Below are positions 1 to 9,128 of a DNA stretch of 28,484 nt, piece by piece (position 1 is the first letter of the stretch; each line of letters starts with the position of its first letter). Where the stretch lies: assembly GCA_964588665.1 (NCBI GenBank), contig CAZPQQ010000041.1, positions 1 to 28,484 of the forward strand, in the 5' to 3' direction. A model generated the notes under the pieces. The model did not search any database, was not told the DNA's origin, and saw nothing but the letters and a program-made list of their open reading frames with translations. The position numbers and the translations under genes were made by a program. Source of the DNA: UBA2160 sp964588665. GTDB taxonomy: Bacteria; Chloroflexota; Dehalococcoidia; Lucifugimonadales; UBA1123.

Positions 1-333
1 GACCTCAAGGTTCTGGTAGCTGAACTGTCCCTTGATCTTCATCGTTTGAAAAAAAAACAGCGATTCCAACGCTGGACGAAGGACGTCCCGGCGCATGAGC
101 ACCGATGAGAAAGCTCAAGGCAGTGAAGTGGCCAGCGTGACATAGCCCACCAAGCTGTCGTCATTGTAAAACAGCGTGGTCTTGCTCATAAGCCATTCCT
201 GTTGCTCAAGAGCGTCGTTGGTAAGAAAGTCAGCGATGGATCGGCCCCAGGGTTCGTCGCCAGAGTCGAACTCGGAGGTATCAACCTCACCGTCGAGACG
301 ACGTATGCTCCATCGATCTGTGCCCTCTACCAT
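1..333 (-). pseudogene. GNAT-like acetyltransferase, interrupted and running off the window
   Basis: The frame resembles the N-terminal half of a GNAT N-acetyltransferase, which uses acetyl-CoA to acetylate an amine: a FDSGDEPW segment, then a helix, then a hydrophobic strand ending in LVGYVTLATS, the usual beta-strand before the acetyl-CoA loop. A TGA at 117-115 stops it. The same frame is then open to the window edge and reads on to QFSYQNLEV, which resembles the stretch before the LLIGRL strand of this family. I therefore treat it as one gene broken by a stop (mutation or read error). I chose the ATG at 333 because GGGGGA lies 7 bases upstream; an ATG at 423 in the same frame is possible but adds unlike sequence. 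The substrate is unknown. Family assignment is by pattern only and is moderately sure. Confidence 0.45.
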
Positions 334-641
334 TCTTAAATCCCCCGTACACAGTCTGGATAATCTCAAGACGTTGTCAGGAATCTTTCTGTCGCACGTC
401 CGGATCGTTTGATTCCACACCATGATATCAGGCGTTTTGAATACCGCACCAACGGGCTAAACGCTGCGTGTCAGGTGCGATTGTTGGCGTTCATCACTTA
501 CGTCACGGCCATCGGCCCGAGAGGATGGACAGTTAGGTCTGTGCGACCAACGTTCGTCTTTGGGATCGATGCCTTGGGCAGACTTTCAGTTGTTCAATTC
601 GTTGATGAGACGCTGAAATATCCGGCGACCGGCGGCAATTG
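334..641. other. intergenic region, no gene seen
   Basis: About 300 bases between the divergent GNAT-like gene and aroF. Open frames here (for example 409-645 +) have no recognisable domain and no Shine-Dalgarno. I see no tRNA, repeat or terminator. Confidence 0.5.
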
Positions 642-670
642 TTGACCGGCTGCACGCACGTTGCTACACT
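642..670 (+). promoter_or_regulatory. sigma70-type promoter of aroF
   Basis: TTGACC at 642-647 and TACACT at 665-670 are separated by 17 bases. The predicted start of transcription is near 677, giving a leader of about 65 bases before the aroF ATG at 743. I see no clear attenuator or riboswitch in that leader. Confidence 0.6.
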
Positions 671-742
671 CGCGCCACTCACCGCGTAGCGGAGCGCAGC
701 GTTCAGGTCCAGTCGAGCGACCGCCAGCAGGAGGCACGAGCA

Positions 743-1759
743 ATGATCGTCATTATGAGCACGGGCAGTTCCCGACAGGACGTTGAGGCTGTACAGGCAC
801 ATCTGTCGGAGCGTGGCCTTCAGGGGCACGTCAATCCCGGCGCCGAGCGTTTCGTCATTGGCGTTCTGGGCGGGATCTACCCCGAGCTCCAGAACGAGCT
901 TGAGTTCATGGCGGGCGTGTCCGAAGTGTTGCGTGTCACGAAGCCCTACAAGCTGGCCAGCAAAGAGTTCGCGGCTGGCCCGACGGTTGTCGAGATAGGC
1001 GAGGCCGGGGTGCGCATCGGAGACGGAAACTTCGTCGTCTTCGCGGGTCCGTGCGCCGTTGAGAGCGAGGAACAGGTGCTTGCGACAGCGAATGCGGTCA
1101 AGGCGTCGGGAGCGCAGGTGCTGCGCGGAGGCGCGTTCAAACCACGCTCGTCGCCGTACAGCTTCCGAGGCATGGGCGAGGACGGCCTGAAGCTGCTGGC
1201 CAACGCCCGAGACGCGACTGGCATGCCAATCATCACCGAGGTCATGGCGCCCGGCGACGTCGAGCTCGTCGCCAGCTATGCCGACGTGCTTCAGATCGGT
1301 GCCCGCAACATGCAGAACTTCTCGCTGCTCGACGAAGCAGGCGCTGTGCCGAAGCCGGTGATGCTGAAGCGCGGCTTCTCGGCTACCTACGAGGACTGGC
1401 TGCTATCGGCCGAGTACCTCATGGCCGCCGGCAACAGGCAGGTTATCCTGTGCGAGCGCGGCATCCGCACTTTTGAGACGTTCACTCGCAACACCATGGA
1501 CCTCAACGCCATCCCGGCGATCCACATCCTGAGCCATCTTCCGGTGGTGTCGGACCCGAGTCACGGAACGGGCACATGGCCTCTGGTGACGCCACTCGCG
1601 GCAGCATCCGCGGCGGCGGGCGCCGACGGCCTCATCATTGAGGTGCACCCGAACCCGAGCGAAGCCAAGTCTGACGGCGCTCAGTCGTTGACGTTCAAGA
1701 ACTTCGCGACGTTGATGTCACAGGTCGGAGCCGTCCGCGAAGCCATTTCGAGCGCATAG
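743..1759 (+). CDS. aroF: 3-deoxy-7-phosphoheptulonate (DAHP) synthase, type I-beta
   Basis: Condenses phosphoenolpyruvate and erythrose 4-phosphate to DAHP, the first step of the shikimate pathway to aromatic amino acids, in the cytosol. The 338 residues have the layout of the Thermotoga-like class: a ferredoxin/ACT-like regulatory domain at about 1-70, then the KDO8PS-like TIM barrel. Visible active-site elements are GPCAVES (102-108, metal-binding Cys104), KPRSSPYSF (133-141), QIGARNMQN (184-192), KRG (209-211), CERG (237-240), DPSHGTG (271-277, metal His274) and IIEVHPNP (298-305, Glu300). The start is backed by AGGAGG eight bases upstream and a promoter at 642-670. A second ATG at residue 5 is possible. 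It converges on nnrE with only 14 bases between the stops. Its substrate erythrose 4-phosphate is a product of the neighbouring pentose-phosphate operon. The regulatory domain suggests feedback inhibition by an aromatic amino acid, but which one cannot be told. Confidence 0.95.
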   Translation: MIVIMSTGSSRQDVEAVQAHLSERGLQGHVNPGAERFVIGVLGGIYPELQNELEFMAGVSEVLRVTKPYKLASKEFAAGPTVVEIGEAGVRIGDGNFVVFAGPCAVESEEQVLATANAVKASGAQVLRGGAFKPRSSPYSFRGMGEDGLKLLANARDATGMPIITEVMAPGDVELVASYADVLQIGARNMQNFSLLDEAGAVPKPVMLKRGFSATYEDWLLSAEYLMAAGNRQVILCERGIRTFETFTRNTMDLNAIPAIHILSHLPVVSDPSHGTGTWPLVTPLAAASAAAGADGLIIEVHPNPSEAKSDGAQSLTFKNFATLMSQVGAVREAISSA

Positions 1760-1773
1760 CCTGGCGCGGGCCG

Positions 1774-2520
1774 TTACCAGAGCCTGACGACGCCCTCGCG
1801 GGCGAAGATCGGGCCGACCGTGAGGTTGAGCGGCGGTTGCTCGTACAGCTCCCGCGGCACGCCGACGTCGGCTAGGTAGAGTTCGCCCACCTGCTTTCTC
1901 GCCGCAGCGCCGTGCAAGCCCACTTTCGGCAGTGCCAGAGTCATCGTCGCCTGGGCGCTGATCGAAGGGTCGTGGATGTCGCCGGATGCTGCGTCGATGC
2001 CGCTCGGAACATCCAGCGCAAGGACCGGCGCATCGGCTGCGTTGGCTTGTCGGATCAGGGTTGCCGCCTCGCCTCTCGGCGCTCCTCGCAAGCTGTACCC
2101 AATGAGTGCGTCAACGATCAGGTCGGCTGGCCCCAGTCCCGCATTATCGCCCGGAGTCCGGATCGGGACGCCAAATCGCCGCAAGATGTCGTGCTGGTGT
2201 CGTGCCGCGTCGGTCAACCTGGTCGCATCCACAGACATACGCACGCTCACGTCGGCGCCCCAACCGAGGAGGCGACGGGCGCACACGAGTCCCCCGCCGC
2301 CGTTGCCGCCGGGGCCAGCCAACACTTCGACGCGTCGCCCACGGGGATCGCTGTCCAGGAAGCGGGTTCTCGCCAGATCCGCGAGTTCCCGGCCGGCGTT
2401 CTCCATCATCTGAAGCAACATGATAGCGTAGTCCTCGATCATCGCCCGGTCCACTTCCCGCATCTGGTCGGTAGTGATGAACGGGATGCCAGACATCGAG
2501 CCCGACTCAGCCATTCGCAT
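1774..2520 (-). CDS. nnrE: NAD(P)H-hydrate epimerase (YjeF N-terminal domain, stand-alone)
   Basis: Epimerises the R and S forms of hydrated NAD(P)H (NAD(P)HX) so that the S-specific dehydratase can regenerate NAD(P)H. The 248 residues are a single YjeF_N Rossmann-like domain; no NnrD dehydratase domain is fused. Seen: GPGGNGGGG at 69-77 (the family loop is usually GxGNNGGDG, so the second Asn and the Asp are both Gly here), DALIGYSLRGAPRG, DVPSGIDAASG, and ALPK near the K+ site. It is the last gene of the pentose-phosphate operon and overlaps the end of zwf by 14 bases (or 8 if the ATG at 2514 is used), which points to translational coupling. Co-expression with the two NAD(P)H-making dehydrogenases makes a cofactor-repair role sensible. 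The Gly variant loop is known to me from other bacterial members, so I do not treat it as inactivating. Confidence 0.88.
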   Translation of the reverse strand: MRMAESGSMSGIPFITTDQMREVDRAMIEDYAIMLLQMMENAGRELADLARTRFLDSDPRGRRVEVLAGPGGNGGGGLVCARRLLGWGADVSVRMSVDATRLTDAARHQHDILRRFGVPIRTPGDNAGLGPADLIVDALIGYSLRGAPRGEAATLIRQANAADAPVLALDVPSGIDAASGDIHDPSISAQATMTLALPKVGLHGAAARKQVGELYLADVGVPRELYEQPPLNLTVGPIFAREGVVRLW

Positions 2521-3988
2521 CCCCGTGGGTGGCGCAGAGACTCTGCCACCCGTAGCCGTCCTGAGTCAGCAGTGCGTCTGCTTCGGCAGGCCCCCAGGTT
2601 CCCGGGTTGTACAGATGCAATGCGCCAGTCCCGGACATCTCAGCCCGCTCGATCAGAGGATCGACGATTCGCCACGCTTCCTCGATGTGATCCGCGCGGA
2701 TGAACAGCGAGGCGTCTCCGTCGAGGGCATCCTGGAGCAGGCGCTCGTACGCCTCCGGGATAGCCTGCTCGCTGAAGCCCGACCCGTAGTGGAATGCCAT
2801 GTCGTTCGAACGTAGTTGCAGCCCCTGATCCGGCTCTTTGACCTCGAACCTCAAGTGCATCCCTTCGTCGGGTTGGAGGCACAACGACAACACATTTGGG
2901 TTCAGTGTCCCGCCCTGATCCTCGGAGAACAACATATGGGGCGGGCTTCGGAATTGGACTACGATTTCGGTGAGTTTGTCCGCCATGGCCTTGCCGGTGC
3001 GCAGGTAGAACGGCACGCCTTGCCATCGCCAGTTGTCAACGTACATACGGAGGGCCGCATAGGTTGGAGTGACGGATCCTGGGCTCACTCCATCCTCTGC
3101 GAGGTAGCCTTGATATTGGCCGAGAACAGCACTCCGCCCGATGTCCTCGGGGGTCCAGCGACGGACTGCCTTGAGCACTTCGATCTTCTTGTTGCGAAGC
3201 GATTCGGCGTCCAGAGCCGCGGGTGGATCCATTGCGACGAGGGCCATCAGTTGCAGCAGGTGGTTCTGGACCATGTCTCGAATGACGCCCGATTGGTCGT
3301 AGTATCCGGCACGGTCCGCCACGGACACTGACTCGGCGACGGTGATCTGGATGTTGTCGATGTGGTCGCGGCTCCACAACGACTCGAAGATCGCGTTGGC
3401 GAATCGAAACACGAGCAGGTTCTGCACCGTCTCCTTGCCAAGGTAGTGATCGATGCGGTAGACGCGGTCTTCCGAGAATACGTCCGAAACTTGTCGATTC
3501 AATTCAAGAGATGTCTCGAGGTTTCGACCGAACGGTTTCTCGATTACGACTCGCCGCCACGAGTCCTCCTCGGCTGCCAACCCCGAGTCCGCCAGGCCGC
3601 GAACGGCCGAATCGAAGAGTTGCGGGGCGATCGACAGGTAGAACAGGCAGTTTGACGATTGCCCGCCTTCGTCGAACCTTTCGAGCTGCGATCTGAGCCG
3701 ATCGTAGTCTTCAGTGGCGGTGAGATCGACCCTCACGTAGTGGAGCGCCTTTGCGAAATGAGACCACTCCTCTTTTCGCACCGCGAGATCGGAAAACTCC
3801 TGGAGGCTCTGCCACATCATCTCGCGGTACTGGTCGTCAGACATCTCCGGCCTCGCCGCTCCGACGACGTGGAACTTCGCGGGCAATCTGCCCTTGCATC
3901 GAAGTTGGAAAAGCGCCGGCACGAGTTTCCGTCGAGCAAGGTCGCCGGTCCCTCCGAAGATCACGATAACAGTGCTGGGTTGCGTCAC
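2507..3988 (-). CDS. zwf: glucose-6-phosphate 1-dehydrogenase
   Basis: Oxidises glucose 6-phosphate to 6-phosphogluconolactone with NADP+ (or NAD+), the entry step of the oxidative pentose-phosphate pathway. Length is 493 residues, normal for the family. Seen: nucleotide-binding GGTGDLARRKL at 12-22, EKPFG at 150-154, and the substrate/active-site signature RIDHYLGKE at 178-186 with the catalytic His. I chose the GTG at 3988 because it sits in a GTGA overlap with the gnd stop and the fold begins directly afterwards; the frame is open further upstream to 4240 but that stretch is Arg/Gly-rich and unlike the family. It overlaps nnrE at its 3' end. No 6-phosphogluconolactonase of the pgl/DevB type is in the operon; a lactonase-type propeller at 15358 could supply that step, or it may be encoded elsewhere. 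Confidence 0.95.
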   Translation of the reverse strand: MTQPSTVIVIFGGTGDLARRKLVPALFQLRCKGRLPAKFHVVGAARPEMSDDQYREMMWQSLQEFSDLAVRKEEWSHFAKALHYVRVDLTATEDYDRLRSQLERFDEGGQSSNCLFYLSIAPQLFDSAVRGLADSGLAAEEDSWRRVVIEKPFGRNLETSLELNRQVSDVFSEDRVYRIDHYLGKETVQNLLVFRFANAIFESLWSRDHIDNIQITVAESVSVADRAGYYDQSGVIRDMVQNHLLQLMALVAMDPPAALDAESLRNKKIEVLKAVRRWTPEDIGRSAVLGQYQGYLAEDGVSPGSVTPTYAALRMYVDNWRWQGVPFYLRTGKAMADKLTEIVVQFRSPPHMLFSEDQGGTLNPNVLSLCLQPDEGMHLRFEVKEPDQGLQLRSNDMAFHYGSGFSEQAIPEAYERLLQDALDGDASLFIRADHIEEAWRIVDPLIERAEMSGTGALHLYNPGTWGPAEADALLTQDGYGWQSLCATHGDANG

Positions 3989-4896
3989 GAGCCGGATTTC
4001 TTGACGGCGTGACCGCCGAACTGGTTGCGCATGGCGGCGAGCAACTTGACGCCGAACGGCTGACCCTGACGCGACCGGAATCTGGCGTAAAGCGACGCTG
4101 CGATGACCGGGGTCGGGACGGCCAACTCGATGGACTCCTCGACGGACCACCGGCCCTCTCCGGAGTCGTCCACGTGCGCCTCTATGCCGGCCAGATCCGG
4201 GTCTTCGTCGAGCGCCGCCGCCGTCAGGTCCAGCAGCCATGAGCGGACCACGCTGCCGTGACGCCAGATTTGGGAGATCTGGGCGAGGTCCAAGTCGAAC
4301 TCACCCTTGGCTTCCATAAGCTCGAAGCCCTCGGCGTACGCTTGCATGAGGCCGTACCCGATGCCGTTGTGCACCATTTTCACGAAATGTCCGGCGCCGG
4401 CGAGGCCCACGTGTCCGTAGCCGAAATCGGCGCCCGGCGCGAGGGTCTGGAAGATCGGCTCCAACCTGGCAAACGCGTCGGCGTCACCGCCCACCATCAG
4501 GCTATACCCTTCTTCGAGGCCCCAAATGCCGCCGCTGGTGCCCGCGTCCAGGAACCAGATGCCGCGTTCCTCGAGCTCGGCGCCCCTGCGAGCGCTGTCC
4601 TTGTAGTTCGCGTTGCCGCCGTCGACGATCGTGTCGCCATCGGACATGAGGTCCGCCAGTGCGTTGACTATATCTTCGGTGATCTGGCCAGCCGGGACCA
4701 TGACCCAGGCGGCTCTGGGCGGTGAGAGTTGGGCAACGAGTCGCTCCAACGACGAAGCGCCGGTCGCGCCTATTTGCACCGCGGCGTTGACTGCCGCTTC
4801 CTGCGGGTCGTACGCCACCACGTGGTGCTCACCTCGGATCAGGCGTTCCGCCATGGCGCCGCCCATGCGCCCGAGACCGATCATCCCGATATCCAT
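3985..4896 (-). CDS. gnd: 6-phosphogluconate dehydrogenase, decarboxylating (short form)
   Basis: Oxidatively decarboxylates 6-phosphogluconate to ribulose 5-phosphate. The 303 residues correspond to the short GndA/YqeC-like class, often NAD+-preferring, not the 470-residue NADP+ form. Seen: Rossmann motif GLGRMGGAM at 7-15, DGGNANYKDS at 92-101, LDAGTSGGIWG near 116-126, and HFVKMVHNGI at 170-179 with catalytic Lys173. The start at 4896 is chosen because GGAGG (4907-4903) lies six bases upstream and the Rossmann strand starts at once; an upstream in-frame start at 4914 would add MARRRT only. It follows pgi by 21 bases and its TGA overlaps the zwf GTG. The gene lies between pgi and zwf in an operon for glucose 6-phosphate oxidation. 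Confidence 0.93.
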   Translation of the reverse strand: MDIGMIGLGRMGGAMAERLIRGEHHVVAYDPQEAAVNAAVQIGATGASSLERLVAQLSPPRAAWVMVPAGQITEDIVNALADLMSDGDTIVDGGNANYKDSARRGAELEERGIWFLDAGTSGGIWGLEEGYSLMVGGDADAFARLEPIFQTLAPGADFGYGHVGLAGAGHFVKMVHNGIGYGLMQAYAEGFELMEAKGEFDLDLAQISQIWRHGSVVRSWLLDLTAAALDEDPDLAGIEAHVDDSGEGRWSVEESIELAVPTPVIAASLYARFRSRQGQPFGVKLLAAMRNQFGGHAVKKSGS

Positions 4897-4917
4897 CGTC
4901 CGCCTCCGTGCCACAAC

Positions 4918-6588
4918 TTACCCGTCCGTGGTTGCCCGAGTGCTTCTCGTGAGTTCGTGGATCGCGCCGACGTCGTCCGACCCCAGATCGACTCTCGCGA
5001 CTCTCCGGCCGGCGTCTTGCAGCGCCCGGAGGTCACCGAGCGCTTGGGCGCCCACGAGCACGCCGAACGTGTAAGGCCGACCCGGAATCGCGAGATCCGC
5101 TGGATGGTCCGAAGTGAGCTGCACGAACACTCCGGAGTTTGGGCCGCCTTTGTGAAGCTGCCCGGTCGAGTGTAGGAACCGGGGCCCGTACCCCAACGTT
5201 GTTGCGACTCCGTGTCGTCCGATGATGGCTCTGCGTAAGTCGTGCAGCGCCTGGTCCACTTCAGGCGTCTGGCGAATGTAGGCCATGATCGCGACGTAGT
5301 CATCGTGCATGACGCCATCCATCAGGGCGTCGAAGGACAACGTCTCGGGGGGTTCGGGGAGAGATTGGGATTCGCCCCCACTCTCGAGGACGTCGTCGGT
5401 GGCATCCTTGGCTGCTTGAACGTTCGGCTGGTCGAACGGCCTGACCCTGATGATGGCGCCAACCACGGCCGTCGCGAACTCCCAGCGAAAGAACTCTGCC
5501 GCCAGATCGTAGCCGTCGGCCAGGTCCATGCGGATGACTGGGTGTTCGGCAGCGGTGAGCGTCGCCGCCAGGTTGTCGTTGGCTGCGTTGTCGTCGCCAT
5601 CCACGCGCAGATACGCGAAGATTCGGTCGTCGCCGTATCTCCCCGGCGCGACCACGGGCTCGTCCGCTATCGGAACGATTCCCCTACCCTCTTTGCCCAG
5701 GCTCTCGGCAATGAGTTGCTCGGCCCACAAACCGAAGCTGTCGACGGAGGGCGAGGTCAGGACGGTGAGTTTGTCGCGGCCTTCCGATGAGAGAGCTGCC
5801 AGAGCAGTGCCCAACCAGGCTCCGAGGTTGTCCGCCAGCGGCACATCCGGGCCACACCGGGCGCGCATATCGTCGGCGCGGTCGAGCAGTTCCGTGAGAT
5901 CGATCCCAATAAGGGCGGCGGGGACAAGCCCGAAATGCGAAAGCACCGAGTAGCGGCCGCCGATGTCAGGCTGGGCCGAGAATACGCGCCGAAATCCGTC
6001 GCGGGCGCCCAGCTCCGCCAAGACTGTCCCGCTGTCGGTGATGGCCACGAAGTTGCGGCCGGCTTTGCTTTCGCCGACATTCTGTTCCACGAGTCGCCTG
6101 AAATGGCTGTAGAAGACATTAGGCTCTATCGTAGCGCCAGACTTGGAAGAGACGAGGAACAGCGTCGTAGTCGGGTCGATAGCTTCCCCCACCGCCTGAA
6201 CGGATGCCGGCGCAGTCGAGTCCAGCACGATGAGGTCCGGGCAACCGTCGGCGCTGCCAAACGTCTGACGGAGCACCTCGGGTCCGAGGCTGGATCCGCC
6301 CATGCCCAACAGAACGACGTGTCGATAACCGTCTGCCTTAACCTCGGCGGCAAACCGCATGAGCGACGAGACCTCAAAACGCATGTTGTCGATCACGGTC
6401 AGCCACCCGAGGCGGTCGGCAGTCTCTTTTGGGTCCGGGCTCCAGACCGTGTGATCGCCGGCCCAGATGCGGGCGATGACGTCGCGTCGTTTGAGCTCGG
6501 CCAGAGCTGACTCGGTGTCGCCCGCATAGGCTCCGAGTCGCATGTTGTGGTCAGATTGGGAACTCAATGTCGACTGCTCCTGAAGCAT
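4918..6588 (-). CDS. pgi: phosphoglucose isomerase, of the transaldolase-fusion type but stand-alone
   Basis: Interconverts glucose 6-phosphate and fructose 6-phosphate, linking glycolysis/gluconeogenesis to the pentose-phosphate operon. The sequence fits the isomerase half of bifunctional transaldolase/phosphoglucose isomerase proteins: the opening segment (ALAELKRRDVIARIWAGDHT) looks like the linker between the two halves. SIS-domain motifs are LLGMGGSSLGPE (93-104) and SSKSGATIEPN (147-157); near the C terminus is GQLHKGGPNSG, carrying the catalytic Lys. No transaldolase domain precedes it, because transketolase ends only 49 bases upstream. The start is uncertain: ATG at 6588 has no Shine-Dalgarno, a TTG at 6567 has AGGAG nine bases upstream, and an ATG at 6543 fits the family start best. 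The function is well supported; the exact N terminus is not. Confidence 0.9.
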   Translation of the reverse strand: MLQEQSTLSSQSDHNMRLGAYAGDTESALAELKRRDVIARIWAGDHTVWSPDPKETADRLGWLTVIDNMRFEVSSLMRFAAEVKADGYRHVVLLGMGGSSLGPEVLRQTFGSADGCPDLIVLDSTAPASVQAVGEAIDPTTTLFLVSSKSGATIEPNVFYSHFRRLVEQNVGESKAGRNFVAITDSGTVLAELGARDGFRRVFSAQPDIGGRYSVLSHFGLVPAALIGIDLTELLDRADDMRARCGPDVPLADNLGAWLGTALAALSSEGRDKLTVLTSPSVDSFGLWAEQLIAESLGKEGRGIVPIADEPVVAPGRYGDDRIFAYLRVDGDDNAANDNLAATLTAAEHPVIRMDLADGYDLAAEFFRWEFATAVVGAIIRVRPFDQPNVQAAKDATDDVLESGGESQSLPEPPETLSFDALMDGVMHDDYVAIMAYIRQTPEVDQALHDLRRAIIGRHGVATTLGYGPRFLHSTGQLHKGGPNSGVFVQLTSDHPADLAIPGRPYTFGVLVGAQALGDLRALQDAGRRVARVDLGSDDVGAIHELTRSTRATTDG

Positions 6589-6637
6589 TCGCTGCCGGCT
6601 TCTGGACCAACGTCTCGGCTCAAGCGACTTGCAGTCT

Positions 6638-8658
6638 TCACGCCTCTCGCAGTTTGGCGATCACTTGCTTGGCAACATCGGCGACGCGAACAGGCGTCAG
6701 TCTGAATTTCTCGTACAAGACGTTCGCGGGCGCCGACGCGCCAAAATGATCGACGCCGACCGCCTCGCCGTCGATGCCAACGTATCGCTCCCATCCGATG
6801 GTCGTTCCCGCCTCGACGGAGACCCGAGCGCGGACGTTGGGCGGCAGCACTCGATCGCGATACTCGTCGGATTGAGCGTCGAAGACCTCCCACGACGGCA
6901 TCGACACCACACGCGCCGATATCCCGCCTGTTCGAAGAAGCTTGCCGGCGTCGAGTGCGATGTGCACTTCGGAGCCAGTGCCGATGAGGATGCAATCCGG
7001 TTCATCGGAGGATTGCCAGAGAATGTAGCCGCCCTTCCTCGCATCGTAGGAGGGCGCCTGAGCATCTCGGTCGATTACCGGAAGGTTCTGCCTGCTCAGA
7101 ATCAACGCGGTCGGGCCTTCGGTTCGCTCCAGGGCGACTCTCCAGCCTTCCACGTTTTCAGTGGCGTCAGCGGGCCTGAAGACCGCCAGGTTAGGGACGG
7201 TGCGCAGTCCCATAAGCTGCTCGATCGGCTGGTGGGTCGGGCCGTCCTCGCCAAGGGCGACGGAGTCGTGGGTGAACACGTAGACAACCCTTGTCCCATC
7301 AGCGCCGCAAGTCGCATAGGTGGGCGCATGTAATCGGAGAAAATCAAGAACGTACCGGTGTACGGGATGGCGCCGCCATGGAGCGCCATGCCATTGGCCG
7401 CCGCGCCCATGGCGTGCTCGCGGATGCCGAAATGGAAGTTGCGACCGCCGTACTCACCGGGGCCGAAGTGCTTCTCGTCGGTCAACAGAGTCCTGTTTGA
7501 GGGCGCCAGGTCGGCCGAGCCTCCTGCCAGCGTCGGGACATTCGCGGCGATTACGTTCATGATTCGATTCGATGCGTCACGGGTGGAAACCGGATTGTCG
7601 CCCGCCGCGAACAGACCGTCCAGGTCCGGGTCCCATCCTTCCGGCAGGGACCCGGCCAGCGCTTCGTCGAACTGCGCGGCTTCGTCCGGGTGCTGAGCGC
7701 GGTACCCCTCAAACAGTTCCTCCCACGACTCCTGCCATGCCTGGCCTCGCACCAGAGCCTCGCAAAAATGATCCTCCGCTTCCTGCGGGACCGTGAACGG
7801 TTCCGGGTATCGCCAGCCCAGGCGATCTTTCGCCAGGCGCACTTCGTCTTCGCCCAAGGGATCGCCGTGCGCCGAGGCTGTTCCCTCTTTGTTCGGACTG
7901 CCGTACCCGATGATAGTGCGGCAGATGACGAGGCTCGGGCGTGCGGTCTCTTCTTGTGCGGTCCGGATCGCACTCTCGACGGCGTCGATATCCATCCCGT
8001 CGATCGGGCCGATCACTTGCCAGTCGGAAGCCTCGAACCTCGCGGCCACGTCCTCGGTGAAGGCGATGTCGGTGCTGCCTTCAATCGAGATGTCGTTGGA
8101 GTCGTACAAACAGATCAGCTTACCCAGTTGGAGCGTGCCGGCGAGCGACGCCGCTTCGGAAGCAACGCCTTCTTGCAAATCGCCGTCGGAAACCATCGCA
8201 TATGTCCGATGGTCCACAACCTCGAATCCGGGGCGGTTGAACCGATCGGCCAGCATCCGCTCGGCCATGGCCATGCCGACGCTGTGCGCGAATCCCTGCC
8301 CCAGCGGGCCCGTGGTCATCTCGACCCCGGGCGTCAACCCGTATTCGGGATGACCGGGAGTCATGCTCTCCCACTGCCGGAACCGTTTGAGCTCCTCCAT
8401 GGGCAAGTCGTAGCCGGTCAGATGCAGCAACGCGTACAGCAGCCCCGACGCGTGTCCCGGCGACAGTACGAATCGGTCCCGGTCGGGCCATTTCGGGTCA
8501 CTCGGGTTGTGCTTGAGGACTCGGTCCCACAATGCAAAAGCAGCGGGCGCAGCCCCCATCGGCGCGCCGGGATGTCCGGATTTGGCCTGTTGGACCGCGT
8601 CCACCGCCAGGAACCGGATCGTGTTTACGCAAAGGTCGTCTCTACTGTCAATGCTCAC
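6638..8658 (-). CDS. tkt: transketolase, split by a one-base frameshift near 7285-7296
   Basis: Thiamine-diphosphate enzyme moving two-carbon units between sugar phosphates in the non-oxidative pentose-phosphate pathway. The N-terminal part (8658 to about 7294) has SGHPGAPMG, the cofactor motif GDLQEG...DSNDISIEG, the TASAHGDPLG loop and FHFGIREHAMGA. Then the frame must change: ALMGQ continues as VVYVFTHDSVALGEDGPTHQ in the next frame, down to the stop at 6638. Adding one base restores about 673 residues, the normal transketolase length, with no conserved residue lost. The break lies in a 13-base inverted repeat (7283-7295), so a sequencing or assembly slip is likely, though a real mutation is possible. 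GTG at 8658 is chosen over TTG at 8661 because AGGTGG ends six bases upstream. First gene of the operon. Confidence 0.9.
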
Positions 8659-8675
8659 CAATCGCCACCTGTCGA

Positions 8676-8703
8676 AAAATAGTCAGGTTAACCGCTGGTC
8701 CAA
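8676..8703 (-). promoter_or_regulatory. possible promoter of the tkt-pgi-gnd-zwf-nnrE operon
   Basis: On the minus strand TTGGAC (8703-8698) and TATTTT (8681-8676) are 16 bases apart, just ahead of the tkt Shine-Dalgarno. The resulting leader would be only about 10 bases, so this is tentative. Confidence 0.3.
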
Positions 8704-9110
8704 CCCCCGGATCGCGCCCGTTGGCCGCACCTTACGCATGTTAGATTATCGCCGGAGCAGATCGATTCACGAAGAGCTGAGCGCCGATTTAACAGTTTCA
8801 GCTCCTGCTGCCCTCTCGGACTGGCTGCCCGCTTCAGGTCATATCGAAACCGACGCTCCTGATATGCTCAGAGATCCCGCCACACGCTTGGCCACGCACA
8901 AAATCACGGTCGATGCGGCGCGTCACAAGTGTACACCACCCGTTTCGAACGGCGACAGCAGGGCGATTTCGGTCAGCATGAACCTTCGCTGCTGCGAGAC
9001 GACGGCGACGCCCGCCATGACGTGTGGTCGGCTCAACCTTGACGAGTTATCATGCCGGGGGCGGCTCAATTCGAGTCCGTCGCGAACAGCGCCAGGTTTC
9101 CACAAATCGA
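8704..9110. other. intergenic region between divergent operons
   Basis: About 400 bases between tkt and the amidohydrolase gene. A long plus-strand frame crosses it and runs into the amidohydrolase in another frame, but it has no domain and no start site. I see no RNA gene or repeat; it presumably holds promoters for both sides. Confidence 0.45.
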
Positions 9111-9128
9111 CCGCCAGGAGGTTAGCTG

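Noticed and set aside
2526..2550. Inverted repeat GGGTGG...CCACCC at the end of zwf
   Set aside because: It is within coding sequence, the inner arms leave almost no loop, and no T-run follows; not a terminator.
1912..2703. 263-residue plus-strand frame
   Set aside because: Shadow of nnrE and zwf, both with clear motifs.
3989..4240. 84-residue N-terminal extension of zwf
   Set aside because: It is the opposite-frame shadow of gnd, Arg/Gly-rich; the GTG at 3988 starts the Rossmann strand directly.
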